From Comamonadaceae bacterium (GTDB taxonomy: Bacteria > Pseudomonadota > Gammaproteobacteria > Burkholderiales > Burkholderiaceae_C), in the NCBI GenBank assembly GCA_947445115.1, contig CANFCG010000007.1:24868-88867 (forward strand): 64,000 bases of DNA. Direction: 5' to 3'. The position numbers were made by a program, and so were the translations under genes. Below the pieces are notes generated by a model. That model had not been told where the DNA came from, searched no databases, and saw only the letters and a list, made by a program, of their open reading frames with translations. Below, piece after piece: positions 27,086 to 37,290 of the stretch (within the stretch, counting starts at the first letter, position 1; every line of letters starts with the position of its first letter).

Positions 27086-28630
27086 GCGATACGCGGGGTT
27101 GTTGGTTTCTTCCACAAACGGATAGCCCAAATTTTTGAGGAAGGCGTCAAACGCCTTGCCTTCTTTTTGAGGCACTTGAACACCCACCAAAATACGCCCG
27201 TAGTCCGCACCTTGGTTGCGATAGTGAAAGAGACTGATATTCCAACTCGGTTGCATGGCGCTCAAAAATTTGAGCAAAGCGCCTGGACGTTCGGGGAAGG
27301 TGAAGCGCAAAATTCGCTCATCCACCGCCAGACTAGACGCCCCGCCCACCATGTACCGAATATGCTCTTTGGCCAGTTCGTCATGTGTCAGGTCAATCGC
27401 CTTGAAACCCTCTTTGGATAAGGCTTTAGCGATTTTTTTTGATTCATCCGCGGCACTGGTCGACAAGCCGACAAACACATGCGCGGCTTTTGCATCCGAC
27501 ATGCGGTAGTTAAACTCAGTAATGCTCCGCCCCGCGCCCACCAAGGTGCAAAACCGTTTAAAGCTACCCCGCTCTTCAGGTACGGTCACGGCAAACAGCG
27601 CCTCTTTGTGCTCGCCCACATCGGCGCGTTCCGCCACAAACCGTAGGCGGTCAAAGTTCATATTGGCGCCGCACAAAATCGCGGCATAGGTTTCGGATTT
27701 TTTGACCTTGCGAGCAGCGGCGTATTGCTTGATGGCCGCAACGGCAAGCGCTCCTGCGGGCTCGACGATAGAGCGGGTGTCCACGTAAATATCCTTGATC
27801 GCCGCGCAAACGGCATCGGTATCCACCGTCATAAATTCATCCACCAAGCCGCTACTGGCGACGCGGAAAGTCTCTTCACCCACCAGCTTGACGGCTGTGC
27901 CGTCGGAGAACAGCCCCACATCGGGAAGCGTCACGCGCTTACGTGCCGTCACCGATTGCATCATCGCGTCGGAGTCGTTCATTTGCACACCAATCACGCG
28001 GATGCTGGGGTCAATCGCTTTGATGCAGTTGGCAACGCCCGAAATCAAACCGCCACCGCCAATCGCCACAAACACCGCATCCAATTTTTTAGAGGGTGCA
28101 CCTTGCATTTGACGCAATATCTCTAAGCCAATCGTCCCTTGACCTGCAATCACATCAGGATCGTCAAACGGATGGATAAAGGTCAGCCCCTTTTGCGCCT
28201 GCAGTTTTTGTGCGTGCAGCGAAGCATCCGAATAGCTCTCGCCAAACAGCACCACATCACCGCCCAGCGCCCGCACCGCATCAACCTTGACGCTAGGTGT
28301 GGTCGTCGGCATCACAATGATGGCTTTGGTTCCTAGTGTTTTTGCGCCCAGCGCTACGCCCTGCGCATGGTTGCCTGCCGAGGCGCAAATCACACCCTTC
28401 TTGAGTTGCGCTGGCGTCAACTGCACCATCTTGTTGTACGCGCCGCGCAGCTTGAAACTAAACACGGGTTGCTGATCTTCACGCTTCAAAAGCACCGTAT
28501 GGCCAATGCGAGCCGAGAGGTTTTTCGCGTAATCGAGCGAAGTTTCCTTCGCCACGTCGTAGACGCGAGCGGCAAGGATTTTCTTTAGATAATCGTTAGG
28601 CGAGAGTACGTGAGGCGTTTGCTTATTCAT
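27068..28630 (-). CDS. ilvA: Threonine dehydratase (biosynthetic, isoleucine pathway) IlvA
   Basis: IlvA deaminates threonine to 2-oxobutyrate, the first step to isoleucine. The 520-residue protein has the PLP lysine in FSFKLRGAYNKM, a serine-rich PLP phosphate site in AIGGGGLISG, and two C-terminal ACT-like domains (from about residue 335) for feedback control by isoleucine. The ATG at 28630 is chosen over an upstream TTG at 28639. It is divergent from the OsmC-like gene (24 bp between starts). Confidence 0.95.
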   Translation of the reverse strand: MNKQTPHVLSPNDYLKKILAARVYDVAKETSLDYAKNLSARIGHTVLLKREDQQPVFSFKLRGAYNKMVQLTPAQLKKGVICASAGNHAQGVALGAKTLGTKAIIVMPTTTPSVKVDAVRALGGDVVLFGESYSDASLHAQKLQAQKGLTFIHPFDDPDVIAGQGTIGLEILRQMQGAPSKKLDAVFVAIGGGGLISGVANCIKAIDPSIRVIGVQMNDSDAMMQSVTARKRVTLPDVGLFSDGTAVKLVGEETFRVASSGLVDEFMTVDTDAVCAAIKDIYVDTRSIVEPAGALAVAAIKQYAAARKVKKSETYAAILCGANMNFDRLRFVAERADVGEHKEALFAVTVPEERGSFKRFCTLVGAGRSITEFNYRMSDAKAAHVFVGLSTSAADESKKIAKALSKEGFKAIDLTHDELAKEHIRYMVGGASSLAVDERILRFTFPERPGALLKFLSAMQPSWNISLFHYRNQGADYGRILVGVQVPQKEGKAFDAFLKNLGYPFVEETNNPAYRLFLQG

Positions 28631-28654
28631 AGCACTCAATCATAAGGAACAAAT

Positions 28655-29104
28655 ATGCAATGCACAGTCAGCTGGACAGGCGCTTCGGGCGCGAACTCCA
28701 AAATGGGATTTTTAGCCGAAACAGGCACGGGTCACACCATCATGATGGACGGCGCGCCAGACGCAGCCAAACCTGAAAACGGCGGGCAGAATCTAGCGCC
28801 GCGTCCCATGGAGCTTTTGCTAGCGGGCACGGGCGGCTGCACAGCGTATGACGTGGTGCTGATTTTGAAGCGCGGACGGCACGATGTACGCGGTTGCTCG
28901 GTGAAGTTGTCATCGGAACGCGCCGAAGTGGATCCCAAAATTTTTACCAAGATTCACATGCAGTTCAGCGTCACGGGAAAGGGCATTCCAGCATCAGCCA
29001 TTGAACGCGCCATCGCCATGAGCCACGACAAGTACTGCTCCGCATCCATCATGCTGGGCAAGATGGCGGAGATTACGACGGGGTTTGATTACGCTGAGAT
29101 TTGA
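28655..29104 (+). CDS. OsmC/Ohr-family peroxiredoxin-like protein
   Basis: The 149-residue protein has the two cysteines of the family: C62 in GTGGCTAYDV and C128 in HDKYCSASIM. OsmC-type proteins reduce organic or fatty acid hydroperoxides. ENGGQNLAPRPMELLLAGTGGC is typical of the YhfA/OsmC-like branch. It converges on the rhodanese gene. Confidence 0.88.
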   Translation: MQCTVSWTGASGANSKMGFLAETGTGHTIMMDGAPDAAKPENGGQNLAPRPMELLLAGTGGCTAYDVVLILKRGRHDVRGCSVKLSSERAEVDPKIFTKIHMQFSVTGKGIPASAIERAIAMSHDKYCSASIMLGKMAEITTGFDYAEI

Positions 29105-29107
29105 GGC

Positions 29108-29515
29108 TCACATCTGCCCCCACGGCAGGCCATCGAAGCGCCAGCCGTTCACCGTGCTACGGTGGTCATTGGCATCCAAATCGCCTTCAAAGCCATGCAG
29201 CACATTGACGACTCTCGTAAAGCCCACGTCCAGCAAGGCTTTGCCAGCATCTAAGGTGCGCGAGCCGCTACGGCAAATGAGCACGACGGTTTGATCGAGG
29301 CTCTTCACTTCGTGCTTGACGGCGGCGACAAACGCATCGCTATCCGCTTCAAAGTCTGGGAACTCATACCACGGGATATTGATGGAATGCGGTGGTCTGC
29401 CCACGTACATGGACTCGATCTCCATGCGAACGTCAATCAAAACGGCATCGGGTGTGGCTTGTAGCAAGTCCCAAGTTTCTTTGGGTTCTAAGTGTCGCAA
29501 TTGGGGAGCAGTCAT
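29108..29515 (-). CDS. Rhodanese-domain sulfurtransferase
   Basis: The 135-residue protein is a single rhodanese domain with the active-site cysteine C81 in LICRSGSRT. These enzymes carry sulfane sulfur as a persulfide. Other motifs are VLIDVRMEIESMYVG and the C-terminal NVLHGFEGDLDANDHR. It converges on the OsmC-like gene with a 3-bp gap and is divergent from metH module 1, 22 bp away. Confidence 0.88.
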   Translation of the reverse strand: MTAPQLRHLEPKETWDLLQATPDAVLIDVRMEIESMYVGRPPHSINIPWYEFPDFEADSDAFVAAVKHEVKSLDQTVVLICRSGSRTLDAGKALLDVGFTRVVNVLHGFEGDLDANDHRSTVNGWRFDGLPWGQM

Positions 29516-29537
29516 GCCGCTATTCTAAAATCAGGCG

Positions 29538-30560
29538 ATGACTGCAAAAAAATATACGCGCGGGCAGGCTTTGCCTGAGATTCTAAAAAACAGAATCATG
29601 ATTTTGGATGGTGCCATGGGCACGATGGTGCAGCGCTTCAAATTGAACGAAGCGCAATTTCGCGGTGAGCGGTTTAAGGATTTCCACAAAGACATCAAAG
29701 GAAATAACGAGCTTTTGAGTTTGACGCGGCCTGACATCATTCGCGATATCCACGAGGGTTATCTTGCCGCTGGTGCAGACATGGTGGAGACCAACACTTT
29801 TGGCGCGACCACGGTTGCGCAGGCAGATTACGACATGCAGGATTTGGCCAAAGAAATGAATCTGCAATCTGCCAAACTGGCCAGAGCCGCATGCGATAAA
29901 TTTTCTACACCCGACAAGCCGCGCTTTGTGGCAGGGGCACTGGGCCCCACACCCAAAACTGCCAGCATTAGCCCTGACGTGAACGACCCAGGCGCTCGCA
30001 ACGTCAGCTTTGAGGAGTTACGAAGTGCTTACTACGAGCAGGTCGAAGCACTGGTCGAAGGCGGCTCAGATTTACTCTTAGTGGAAACCATTTTTGATAC
30101 CTTAAACGCCAAAGCAGCGCTGTTTGCCATTGACGAGTACTTTGAAGCCAGTGGACAACGCCTACCCATCATCATCAGCGGCACGGTGACCGACGCCTCG
30201 GGGCGCATCTTGAGTGGCCAAACCGTGACGGCGTTTTGGCACTCCATTCGCCACTCCCAACCGCTGGCAGTGGGATTGAACTGTGCGCTGGGTGCGGCTC
30301 TTATGCGACCGTACATCCAAGAATTGGCCAAAGTGGCGGGTGATACATTTATCAGCTGCTACCCCAATGCGGGTTTGCCCAACCCAATGGCAGAAACGGG
30401 TTTCGACGAAACGCCCGAAGTTACAAGCCGACTACTGCACGAATTTGCAGCCGAGGGTCTTGTCAATATTGTGGGCGGCTGTTGCGGTACAACACCTGAA
30501 CATATTGGAGCAATTAGCCATGCAGTATTCAAACTACCACCACGCATGCTTAATTTTTAG
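29538..30560 (+). CDS. metH: Homocysteine S-methyltransferase module of cobalamin-dependent methionine synthase (MetH module 1)
   Basis: This 340-residue protein corresponds to the N-terminal homocysteine-binding barrel of MetH. The zinc ligands are C249 in VGLNCALGA and C315/C316 in [18 protein letters not shown] marks the family start. The rest of MetH (folate, cobalamin and reactivation domains) is not fused and not next to it. Split metH genes are known in many Burkholderiales, where the second part usually follows closely; here a secreted ribonuclease follows. The protein ends with a natural stop after a complete domain, so it looks split, not truncated. Confidence 0.86.
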   Translation: MTAKKYTRGQALPEILKNRIMILDGAMGTMVQRFKLNEAQFRGERFKDFHKDIKGNNELLSLTRPDIIRDIHEGYLAAGADMVETNTFGATTVAQADYDMQDLAKEMNLQSAKLARAACDKFSTPDKPRFVAGALGPTPKTASISPDVNDPGARNVSFEELRSAYYEQVEALVEGGSDLLLVETIFDTLNAKAALFAIDEYFEASGQRLPIIISGTVTDASGRILSGQTVTAFWHSIRHSQPLAVGLNCALGAALMRPYIQELAKVAGDTFISCYPNAGLPNPMAETGFDETPEVTSRLLHEFAAEGLVNIVGGCCGTTPEHIGAISHAVFKLPPRMLNF

Positions 30561-30635
30561 GCAAATCTTGCGCTAAGGGCTTGATTTTTTAGGGGTTTTG
30601 CCTCACACTAGGGGATTGGCTGGAGGTCAACCCCT

Positions 30636-31001
30636 ATGTTCCGAAAAAATTTAATGCGCCTTTTGGTTTCGCTCATCCTGTTTTCGAGCGTAGCCGCTGC
30701 ATCTGCTTTTTCTAATGATGTTGGTCTAGCCGATTTGCCCAAGCAAGCTCAGAGCACCTACGCACTGATTCAACAGGGTGGACCGTTCCCCTACGAAAAA
30801 GATGGCGTTGTATTTGGAAATTACGAGCGTCAATTGCCACAGCAAAAGCGCGGCTACTACCACGAGTACACAGTCAAAACACCAGCAACCAAGAGCCGCG
30901 GAGCCATCCGCATTGTGTGTGGTGGTTTAAAAAACAAGCCTTTCGATGCTTGCTATTACACCGACAACCACTACGCGACATTCAAAAAAATTGCGCCTTA
31001 A
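30636..31001 (+). CDS. Secreted guanyl-specific ribonuclease (barnase/RNase T1-Sa family)
   Basis: The 121-residue protein has a signal peptide (residues 1 to about 24) and a compact microbial RNase domain. Likely catalytic residues are E77 in YYHEYTV, R92 in RGAIRIVCGG and H112 in DNHYATFKK, matching the Glu-Arg-His set of the family. FGNYERQLP fits the guanine-binding region. A GGAGG ribosome site is just upstream. The next gene is a barstar-like inhibitor, 14 bp on. RNases of this type cut RNA outside the cell or in rival cells; the role here is unknown. Confidence 0.85.
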   Translation: MFRKNLMRLLVSLILFSSVAAASAFSNDVGLADLPKQAQSTYALIQQGGPFPYEKDGVVFGNYERQLPQQKRGYYHEYTVKTPATKSRGAIRIVCGGLKNKPFDACYYTDNHYATFKKIAP

Positions 31002-31015
31002 AAAGAATAAAAATT

Positions 31016-31603
31016 ATGGACCACACCACATCATACGAGCCGCCTAAAGATTTGCCGCTTAAGCGCGTTAAGGCAAACATCGTGCAATCTATCCGTGCAC
31101 ACGGCGCGGAAGAGTTGCAACGAGCCTCTACGCAGTTGGGACATCACTTTTTGTATTCCAATTTGGGAGCCACGCAAACCAAACAAGATGTCTTGGATAC
31201 GATTGCGGCAGACTTCACATTTCCCGCCCATTTTGGCAAGAATTTTGATGCGCTCTACGATTGTTTGACAGATCCCATCTATAAATCGGGACAACAAGCT
31301 GGCTTTATTCTTGTTTTAGAGCACATTCCTGTGACCTCTAAATTTGACAAAGAAACGCGCGAGCAGTTACTCGACATCTTCCGTGATGCTGCCGACTATT
31401 GGCATGACCGAAAAATTCCATTCCGCTGCTTCTATTCCTTCTCGGTGGCACGTACCGCCGGTGATGCTGGTGTGGGCAAGGATGGCCAAGAGCTAGAAGG
31501 CTTTGATGAACCCATGCCAACCGATAAGTTGGTCGATGTTTCGCCGCTGGCATTGCGCATGAGCAGCCCGTTCAACGCAGGCTACTGGCTCGCAGCGTCC
31601 TAA
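31016..31603 (+). CDS. Barstar-like ribonuclease inhibitor, enlarged
   Basis: The 195-residue protein has a central barstar domain around residues 55-90 with HFGKNFDALYDCLTDP, matching the barstar family motif NFDALWDCL. Classical barstar has 89 residues; here an N-terminal part and about 70 C-terminal residues are extra, with no recognised domain. It has no signal peptide, so it stays in the cytoplasm and would protect the producing cell from the RNase encoded 14 bp upstream. The ATG at 31016 was chosen; the frame stays open upstream but inside the RNase gene. Confidence 0.83.
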   Translation: MDHTTSYEPPKDLPLKRVKANIVQSIRAHGAEELQRASTQLGHHFLYSNLGATQTKQDVLDTIAADFTFPAHFGKNFDALYDCLTDPIYKSGQQAGFILVLEHIPVTSKFDKETREQLLDIFRDAADYWHDRKIPFRCFYSFSVARTAGDAGVGKDGQELEGFDEPMPTDKLVDVSPLALRMSSPFNAGYWLAAS

Positions 31604-31615
31604 AGCGTACGGCTC

Positions 31616-31646
31616 CGTCATTCCCGCGTAGGCGGGCGAGAATCCA
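31616..31646. repeat. Dispersed palindromic repeat (copy 2)
   Basis: This copy reads CCGTCATTCCCGCG-TAGG-CGGGCGAGAATCCATC. It keeps the left arm but has a 4-base insertion in the right arm. It lies in the 45-bp gap between the converging barstar-like and ksgA genes. Confidence 0.75.
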
Positions 31647-31648
31647 TC

Positions 31649-32410
31649 TCAAGCAAAGTTTTGAGCGAGCGCTACATACTCACTAACAGGTACTTCTTCG
31701 GCGCGGCGCTGGGTATCAAACTGCCCCGAAAACTGCTTCTCCTCTAGCCATTTCCCCAACGTGTGCCGCATCAATTTACGGCGCTGGCTAAAGGCAACTT
31801 TCACGATTTCGCTTAAACGTGCCACGTCAAGCGCAGCTGGCTCAGGACGAGGCGCCATTCGCACGATGGCACTCATCACTCGCGGGGGCGGATCAAAACA
31901 CTCGGGCGGCACATTAAACAACGACTGCATCTCATAGCGCCACTGGAGCATCACACTTAAGCGCCCATAGTCCGAGGTGCTGGGCTTGGCAACCATGCGG
32001 TCAATCACTTCTTTTTGTAGCATGAAGTGTTGGTCTTTCACGAGGTGTGCCACGTCCAGTAAGTGAAACAAAATGGGGCTGGATATGTTGTAGGGCAGAT
32101 TGCCGACAACCCGCATCTGCCTTGCCTCGCCGCTGGCAGCAATCGCCTGAAAATCGACCTTTAAGACATCTGCTTCAATCACCGTGATCTTATTGTTTTG
32201 TTTGAGTCGTACCGCCAAATCACGGTCTAATTCAATCACCGTCAAGTGCGAAAGCTGCGCAAGGAGAGGCACGGTCATTGCCCCTAGCCCTGGGCCAATT
32301 TCGACCATGAAATCGGCAACCGTTGGCCCAATCGCATCCACGATATCACCCAGCATAGGTTTGTCGGACAAAAAGTGTTGTCCAAATCGCTTGCGCGCAA
32401 TGTGTCTCAT
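31649..32410 (-). CDS. ksgA: 16S rRNA dimethyladenosine methyltransferase KsgA (RsmA)
   Basis: KsgA dimethylates two adenines in helix 45 of 16S rRNA during small-subunit maturation. The 253-residue protein opens [12 protein letters not shown] and has [15 protein letters not shown] for SAM binding and [15 protein letters not shown] in the active site. It overlaps surA by 4 bp and belongs to the lptD-surA-ksgA run. Confidence 0.96.
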   Translation of the reverse strand: MRHIARKRFGQHFLSDKPMLGDIVDAIGPTVADFMVEIGPGLGAMTVPLLAQLSHLTVIELDRDLAVRLKQNNKITVIEADVLKVDFQAIAASGEARQMRVVGNLPYNISSPILFHLLDVAHLVKDQHFMLQKEVIDRMVAKPSTSDYGRLSVMLQWRYEMQSLFNVPPECFDPPPRVMSAIVRMAPRPEPAALDVARLSEIVKVAFSQRRKLMRHTLGKWLEEKQFSGQFDTQRRAEEVPVSEYVALAQNFA

Positions 32411-33792
32411 CGCGTGATATTTTTAAACTCAACAAACGCCCGACTTCGTGTCTCACTCATCCACAACGAGTAAGCTTCGGCTCCTTTTTTCTCACGCAAC
32501 TGCGCCTGCACCAGCGCGCGTTGATCCCGTAAACTAACCGCCACTTGACGGCGCTCTGTCACTTCGAGCATATGCACACCAAAGCGAGAAGTAAACGGCT
32601 CAGAGACTTTTCCAATTGGCAGCGCATTCATTACGCGCTCAAACTCAGGCACAAAAAGTCCTGGTCCCGTCCAACCCAAATCGCCGCCCTGCGCAGCCGA
32701 TCCATCTGTTGAGTGCTCTTTAGCCAACGTCGCGAAGTTTGCACGTCCTTGTTCAATTTGATTTTTATAAGTTGCCAAGCGTGCCTTCGCCTGTTCCTCA
32801 GTCAACGTTGCCGTAATGGGGAGCAAAATATGCCGCGCATGCGACTCTGTTGCCATCGCAGTAGTACTCACGGTACGGCCCACCAACTTCAGCACATGAA
32901 AGCCTGCATCGCTACGGATGGGGTCGGTCACAGCACCCACTTTTAAATCCCGCACTGCATCAACAAATAGCGGTGGATAGCGATCAGCAGCACGTAATCC
33001 CATTAAGCCACCTTTCGTTTTATCCATGGCATCGGACACCTCGGCAGCTAATGTAGAAAAATCTGCGCCAGCACGTAGCTGCGCCACTATTTGCACCGCT
33101 TTTTGCTTGGCCTGTGCAACTGCATCTGGGCTTGGATCGTCAGGCAGAGCAATCAAAATTTGCGCCAAATTAATATCGGGCGCTGCGTTGCTTGCTAGGT
33201 TTTGCGCTTGCATGGCTTGGTCAATCTCAGCATCGCTCACACGAACCCGTCCATCCACTTCACGCTCACGCGCCTGAAGACGGATCAGCTCACCGCGTAT
33301 TTCCTCGCGGTATGTACTCCAACTACCACCGTCCGCTTCGTATTTGGCCTTCAAAGCGCTCACGCTGGCAATGCCGTTTTGTCTTGCTACGGTCAACAAA
33401 GAATCATCTAACTGGGCATCATTGATACGCACACCCATCTCATTACCTGCCTGCATCATGGCGCGTTCGTCAATCAGTTGCTCCAAGATACGCTGAAAAA
33501 CCATCTCTTTCGGCGGCACGCCAGCACCCTGTGCCGACCACTGCGCCTCTAGTCTTGCCTGCCGAATCAAAACATCATTGCGGGTAATGGGCTCAGAGTT
33601 GACCAATGCCACAATGTAGTCCACCTCGCGGAGCGCATTGGCCGGCAAAGCAGGCGTTATGGGCATCACGGGCGGGGCGCTGACCTCATTGAGGGCTTTA
33701 ACTGGGCGCTTATTCAGCTGCGCCCACGCACCAGAGCCTTGTACGCTTAACAGCGCTAAAAAAACAATAAAAAGCAGTTTGGAATTAGTCAT
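32407..33792 (-). CDS. surA: Periplasmic peptidyl-prolyl isomerase/chaperone SurA
   Basis: SurA helps outer-membrane proteins reach the Bam complex. The 461-residue protein has a signal peptide (about 1-24), an N-terminal chaperone region with [18 protein letters not shown], and two parvulin domains, the second with [14 protein letters not shown] and [26 protein letters not shown]. It overlaps lptD by 8 bp and ksgA by 4 bp. Confidence 0.95.
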   Translation of the reverse strand: MTNSKLLFIVFLALLSVQGSGAWAQLNKRPVKALNEVSAPPVMPITPALPANALREVDYIVALVNSEPITRNDVLIRQARLEAQWSAQGAGVPPKEMVFQRILEQLIDERAMMQAGNEMGVRINDAQLDDSLLTVARQNGIASVSALKAKYEADGGSWSTYREEIRGELIRLQAREREVDGRVRVSDAEIDQAMQAQNLASNAAPDINLAQILIALPDDPSPDAVAQAKQKAVQIVAQLRAGADFSTLAAEVSDAMDKTKGGLMGLRAADRYPPLFVDAVRDLKVGAVTDPIRSDAGFHVLKLVGRTVSTTAMATESHARHILLPITATLTEEQAKARLATYKNQIEQGRANFATLAKEHSTDGSAAQGGDLGWTGPGLFVPEFERVMNALPIGKVSEPFTSRFGVHMLEVTERRQVAVSLRDQRALVQAQLREKKGAEAYSLWMSETRSRAFVEFKNITR

Positions 33793-36157
33793 ATTGGCTG
33801 AATCGGCTTGGCGCGCTTATTTGTTCGCGCAAGTTTTGATAACGGGGAATGTTACTGCGTAAACTAGCTAATGGGCTTGACCCCGCACGGGCGAACCCAG
33901 TAAATTCGATTTGAAACATGATCCGATTATTCGTCGTATTCACGTTCAACTGGGTTTTCTCTAAAACAATACGCCCAATCCAGCAATCTGCATCATATTC
34001 AAAACCAGCAATCGCATTAACTAAGCGGCTGTCAAATAGGCTGTAGTTGAGCCGCGCCACGCTATACCATCGATTGGAACCCAGTCCGCGCCCAGCGCTG
34101 GCACTGCCTTCGTTTTCGTCAGATCGATGAAATAAATCGCCCAGCGGCCACTGCCAGCTGACGTCCACTTGCTCACTCACACCTTGCTGCATACGATACG
34201 CCGCATTAAATGAGCGGTAATTGCTGGGGTTGTAGCGCGTCGAAATCGTTGTTCGCTCAGCCGCGCCAGATGTTGCGCCAAACTGCACCGTGCTGTCTAT
34301 CGACCAAGTCGGCTTGATATTCACACTGGTGCTGACCAGCATGTCGCTCAATCGTCCCGCCGTTGGCGCTACCCCCGGTACGGTCACCCATTGATCTGCA
34401 AAGCTAAAACGCTGCGCCACGCCCATGCTGAGCGCCTGTGCTCCCGTACTAGGATTTAAAAACTTACTGGTAACGCCCATCGTTAGGCGATTCATATCGG
34501 CAATACGGTCATTGCCTACAAAAGGATTTTCGCTATAGATGGTTGCCAAGCTAAAGTCTTTAGCCCCGCTATCGTAATTAGGCAAGTACGACTGGTCGTG
34601 ATAGGGCGTGCGGACATAAAAAATACGTGGTTCTAGGGTCTGAGCATAGGCGTTGCCAAATAAGTTGGTGTCGCGCTCAAAAAACAGACCGCTATCCACA
34701 CTAAAAGTCGGCGTATAACGCTGCAAAGTCGCATCATTAAACCCGATCAAAGGTGCGTCTAGTCGATAGCCCGAAGCATTCAGCATCATTTTTGGTGTCA
34801 CATAGCCAGAAGGGAAAAGCCACGGCCTCGACACTTGTGCATTTCCAAATATACGCAGCCCGTCCGTCTGCGAGGTCAATGCGGTATTTGATTTGAACGT
34901 TGTAATGTCGCCATCCAACTGCAGTCGCAGACCACCGGGCAAATCAAAACCCCGCTTTGTCATGAGCTGTGTTCGGTCAAATGGCGGCGTGATAGGGCTT
35001 GTTGAATCTTGCAGTGTTTGCCAACGCTGCACGCGAAACTGAGTTGCCCAACCTCCAAGGGATGACGTCGCATTGAGCTCGTTGTTCAGCAAGCGCTGCG
35101 TGAGTGAGGGATTGCTATTGGGAAAGTCACGCCAATAACTATCGTCACTCACTCGGTTGAGCTTAAGACTCACAAGCGCATCACTGGCGCTGCTCAGGGG
35201 CGCCTTCAGTAAATTGCGCTGATCCAGTGAATACCCCCAGCGATTGTTCCCATACAACTTGTCATTAGGCAAATAGTCCGCCCGCAAGGTGCCCAAGCTG
35301 TTCGCCTCCAAATACCGAAACTCACCACCCATATCGAAACCACGATTCGTAATGAAACTGGGAGAAAAAGTCAGATCTCGGTTCGGGGCGATATTCCAGT
35401 AAATAGGCTGCGTCACGATCAGACCGCTAATGTTGTCACTCGTGATGCTTGGTGCCAGCACGCCTGATTTTCTAGCACTACTCATGGGAAAACTAATGTC
35501 GGGCAACGCCAAAATTGGGACGTCTTTAAATCGGAGCACGGCACCCGACGCGGTCGCCACATCTTGCTCCATATCAAACTCTAGTTTGTCGGCGGTAAAT
35601 ATCCAATCCGGCTTCCAGGGCTTGCCATCCAAAGGCTCAGGACGCTGACAGGTGCTGTAACTGGCAAATTTTGCTATCGCCGAGCGCTCACTGACAAACT
35701 CCATGCGCTGGGCACTGCCTTGCCCACCCGACTTATAAAATTGATAGCTCGGCTGACTAAAAAACCCAGCAAAATCCGTCACCCCAAGCTCTAAATCTGT
35801 CCCCCAAAAGCGATTGCCACCTTGATTGATCAACACGTCCCCTGTGACTTTGGCAATATCCGTCGTTTGGTTAAAGTCAATCCGATTCGCCTTAATCACC
35901 GTCTCGTTGTTGCGCAGTTCAGCGTGGCCGTCAATTACCACCTCAAGGTCGGGACGACTTGTTAAGGTCTCGCCAAAAATAAAAATAGGCGTCTGCTTGC
36001 GTACACTCACAGGCAAATGCTCGCCCAGCCCAAGGCTGGCTTTAAGCTGCGCCGTATCTTGTGCAAAAGTGAGGCTAGTTTGGGCGGTCAAAATAGCCGT
36101 CAAAAACGGCATCAAACCATAGCGATAACAATAGCGGTAACTAGCCCGTAAAAACAT
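33785..36157 (-). CDS. lptD: LPS-assembly protein LptD
   Basis: LptD inserts lipopolysaccharide in the outer leaflet of the outer membrane. The 790-residue protein has a signal peptide, an N-terminal jellyroll domain with VVIDGHAELRNNETVIKANRIDF, and a large beta-barrel with PIYWNIAPNRDLTFSPSFITNRG. Cysteines in YSTCQRPE and DADCWIGR fit the disulfides needed for LptD folding. The divergent amgK starts 13 bp away. lptD-surA-ksgA is standard. Confidence 0.95.
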   Translation of the reverse strand: MFLRASYRYCYRYGLMPFLTAILTAQTSLTFAQDTAQLKASLGLGEHLPVSVRKQTPIFIFGETLTSRPDLEVVIDGHAELRNNETVIKANRIDFNQTTDIAKVTGDVLINQGGNRFWGTDLELGVTDFAGFFSQPSYQFYKSGGQGSAQRMEFVSERSAIAKFASYSTCQRPEPLDGKPWKPDWIFTADKLEFDMEQDVATASGAVLRFKDVPILALPDISFPMSSARKSGVLAPSITSDNISGLIVTQPIYWNIAPNRDLTFSPSFITNRGFDMGGEFRYLEANSLGTLRADYLPNDKLYGNNRWGYSLDQRNLLKAPLSSASDALVSLKLNRVSDDSYWRDFPNSNPSLTQRLLNNELNATSSLGGWATQFRVQRWQTLQDSTSPITPPFDRTQLMTKRGFDLPGGLRLQLDGDITTFKSNTALTSQTDGLRIFGNAQVSRPWLFPSGYVTPKMMLNASGYRLDAPLIGFNDATLQRYTPTFSVDSGLFFERDTNLFGNAYAQTLEPRIFYVRTPYHDQSYLPNYDSGAKDFSLATIYSENPFVGNDRIADMNRLTMGVTSKFLNPSTGAQALSMGVAQRFSFADQWVTVPGVAPTAGRLSDMLVSTSVNIKPTWSIDSTVQFGATSGAAERTTISTRYNPSNYRSFNAAYRMQQGVSEQVDVSWQWPLGDLFHRSDENEGSASAGRGLGSNRWYSVARLNYSLFDSRLVNAIAGFEYDADCWIGRIVLEKTQLNVNTTNNRIMFQIEFTGFARAGSSPLASLRSNIPRYQNLREQISAPSRFSQYD

Positions 36158-36170
36158 TCTTCAATTATCC

Positions 36171-37289
36171 ATGCTACAGCCCCCGACTCCTCCCCTCACA
36201 ACGTCTTCTTCAATTGTTTGGACAGACGCCGCTCGTCAAGTGCAGTTTGATGCTTGGCTTGCCTCCACCGCGTCATCGCACCATCTACAAATAACAACAC
36301 TGCGCCCCGCCTCTACCGATGCCAGTTTTCGGCGTTACTTTCGAATTGACTCAGAAGCACCAAACGGCAAAAGCTTCATCATCATGGACGCTCCGCCAGA
36401 CAAAGAGGACAGCGAGCCTTTTGTTCGCATCGCAGGTCTACTGGATGCTGCCGGCTTGTTAGTGCCGCAAATCTTTGACTGGCAGGCCTCGCATGGCTTT
36501 ATGTTGCTCAGCGACCTCGGCCGCCAAACCATGCTCGAAGTGCTAGACAAGCAAGCGGGCTACGAACACACCAGTAGCACGGTCAGCAGCAATTTGCCAC
36601 TCTACGATCAAGCGCTCGACGCGCTTGTCGCGTGGCAACTGGCGTCAAAACCCAACGTGCTACCGCCTTACGACGAGGCGTTATTACGGCGCGAGTTGCA
36701 ACTCTTCCCCGACTGGTACATTGCCAAGCACCGTGGGCTTACATTAGATGCCCGCCAGCAAGCCATACTGGACACGGCCTTCAACCGCCTCGTCGCAGGC
36801 AATTTGGCCAGTCCGAACGTCTTCGTCCACCGCGATTACATGCCGCGCAACTTAATGGCACCGTATCCCGAGTTGCTCACAAATGCGACGCCTGCGCAAA
36901 GGCTGGGCGTACTGGATTTTCAAGATGCGGTTTATGGTCCTATTACTTACGACATTGCAAGCCTCTTGCGCGACGCGTTTTTAAGCTGGGAAGAAGACTT
37001 TGTGCTGGATGTCACCATTCGCTACTGGCAAAAAGCCAAAGTTGCTGGCTTGCCCATGCTGGAAGAATGGTTAGACGACTTTGGCGCGTTTTATAAAGCA
37101 GTCGAGTGGATGGGCCTGCAGCGGCATCTAAAAATCTTAGGCATCTTTGCTAGGCTTACCCTGCGCGACGGCAAGCCAAAATACTTGGCCGATACGCCGC
37201 GCTTTATTGCTTATGTGCGCAGCACTTGCAACCGCTACATCGAGCTCAAGCCCTTGCTACGCTTGGTTGACGAGATTGAGGCCAGTTAA
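36171..37289 (+). CDS. amgK: N-acetylmuramate/N-acetylglucosamine kinase AmgK
   Basis: AmgK phosphorylates the anomeric carbon of cell-wall sugars in a recycling shunt. The 372-residue protein has an aminoglycoside-phosphotransferase fold with the catalytic HRDYMPRNLM (about residue 222) and LGVLDFQDAVYGPITYD. In Pseudomonas and many betaproteobacteria it is followed by murU; here rsmE follows, one base after the stop. The protein starts 13 bp from divergent lptD. Confidence 0.88.
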   Translation: MLQPPTPPLTTSSSIVWTDAARQVQFDAWLASTASSHHLQITTLRPASTDASFRRYFRIDSEAPNGKSFIIMDAPPDKEDSEPFVRIAGLLDAAGLLVPQIFDWQASHGFMLLSDLGRQTMLEVLDKQAGYEHTSSTVSSNLPLYDQALDALVAWQLASKPNVLPPYDEALLRRELQLFPDWYIAKHRGLTLDARQQAILDTAFNRLVAGNLASPNVFVHRDYMPRNLMAPYPELLTNATPAQRLGVLDFQDAVYGPITYDIASLLRDAFLSWEEDFVLDVTIRYWQKAKVAGLPMLEEWLDDFGAFYKAVEWMGLQRHLKILGIFARLTLRDGKPKYLADTPRFIAYVRSTCNRYIELKPLLRLVDEIEAS

Positions 37290-37290
37290 C

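Noticed and set aside
29538..30560. MetH as a frameshifted or truncated pseudogene
   Set aside because: The domain is complete with all three zinc cysteines and a clean stop, and split metH is common in Burkholderiales.
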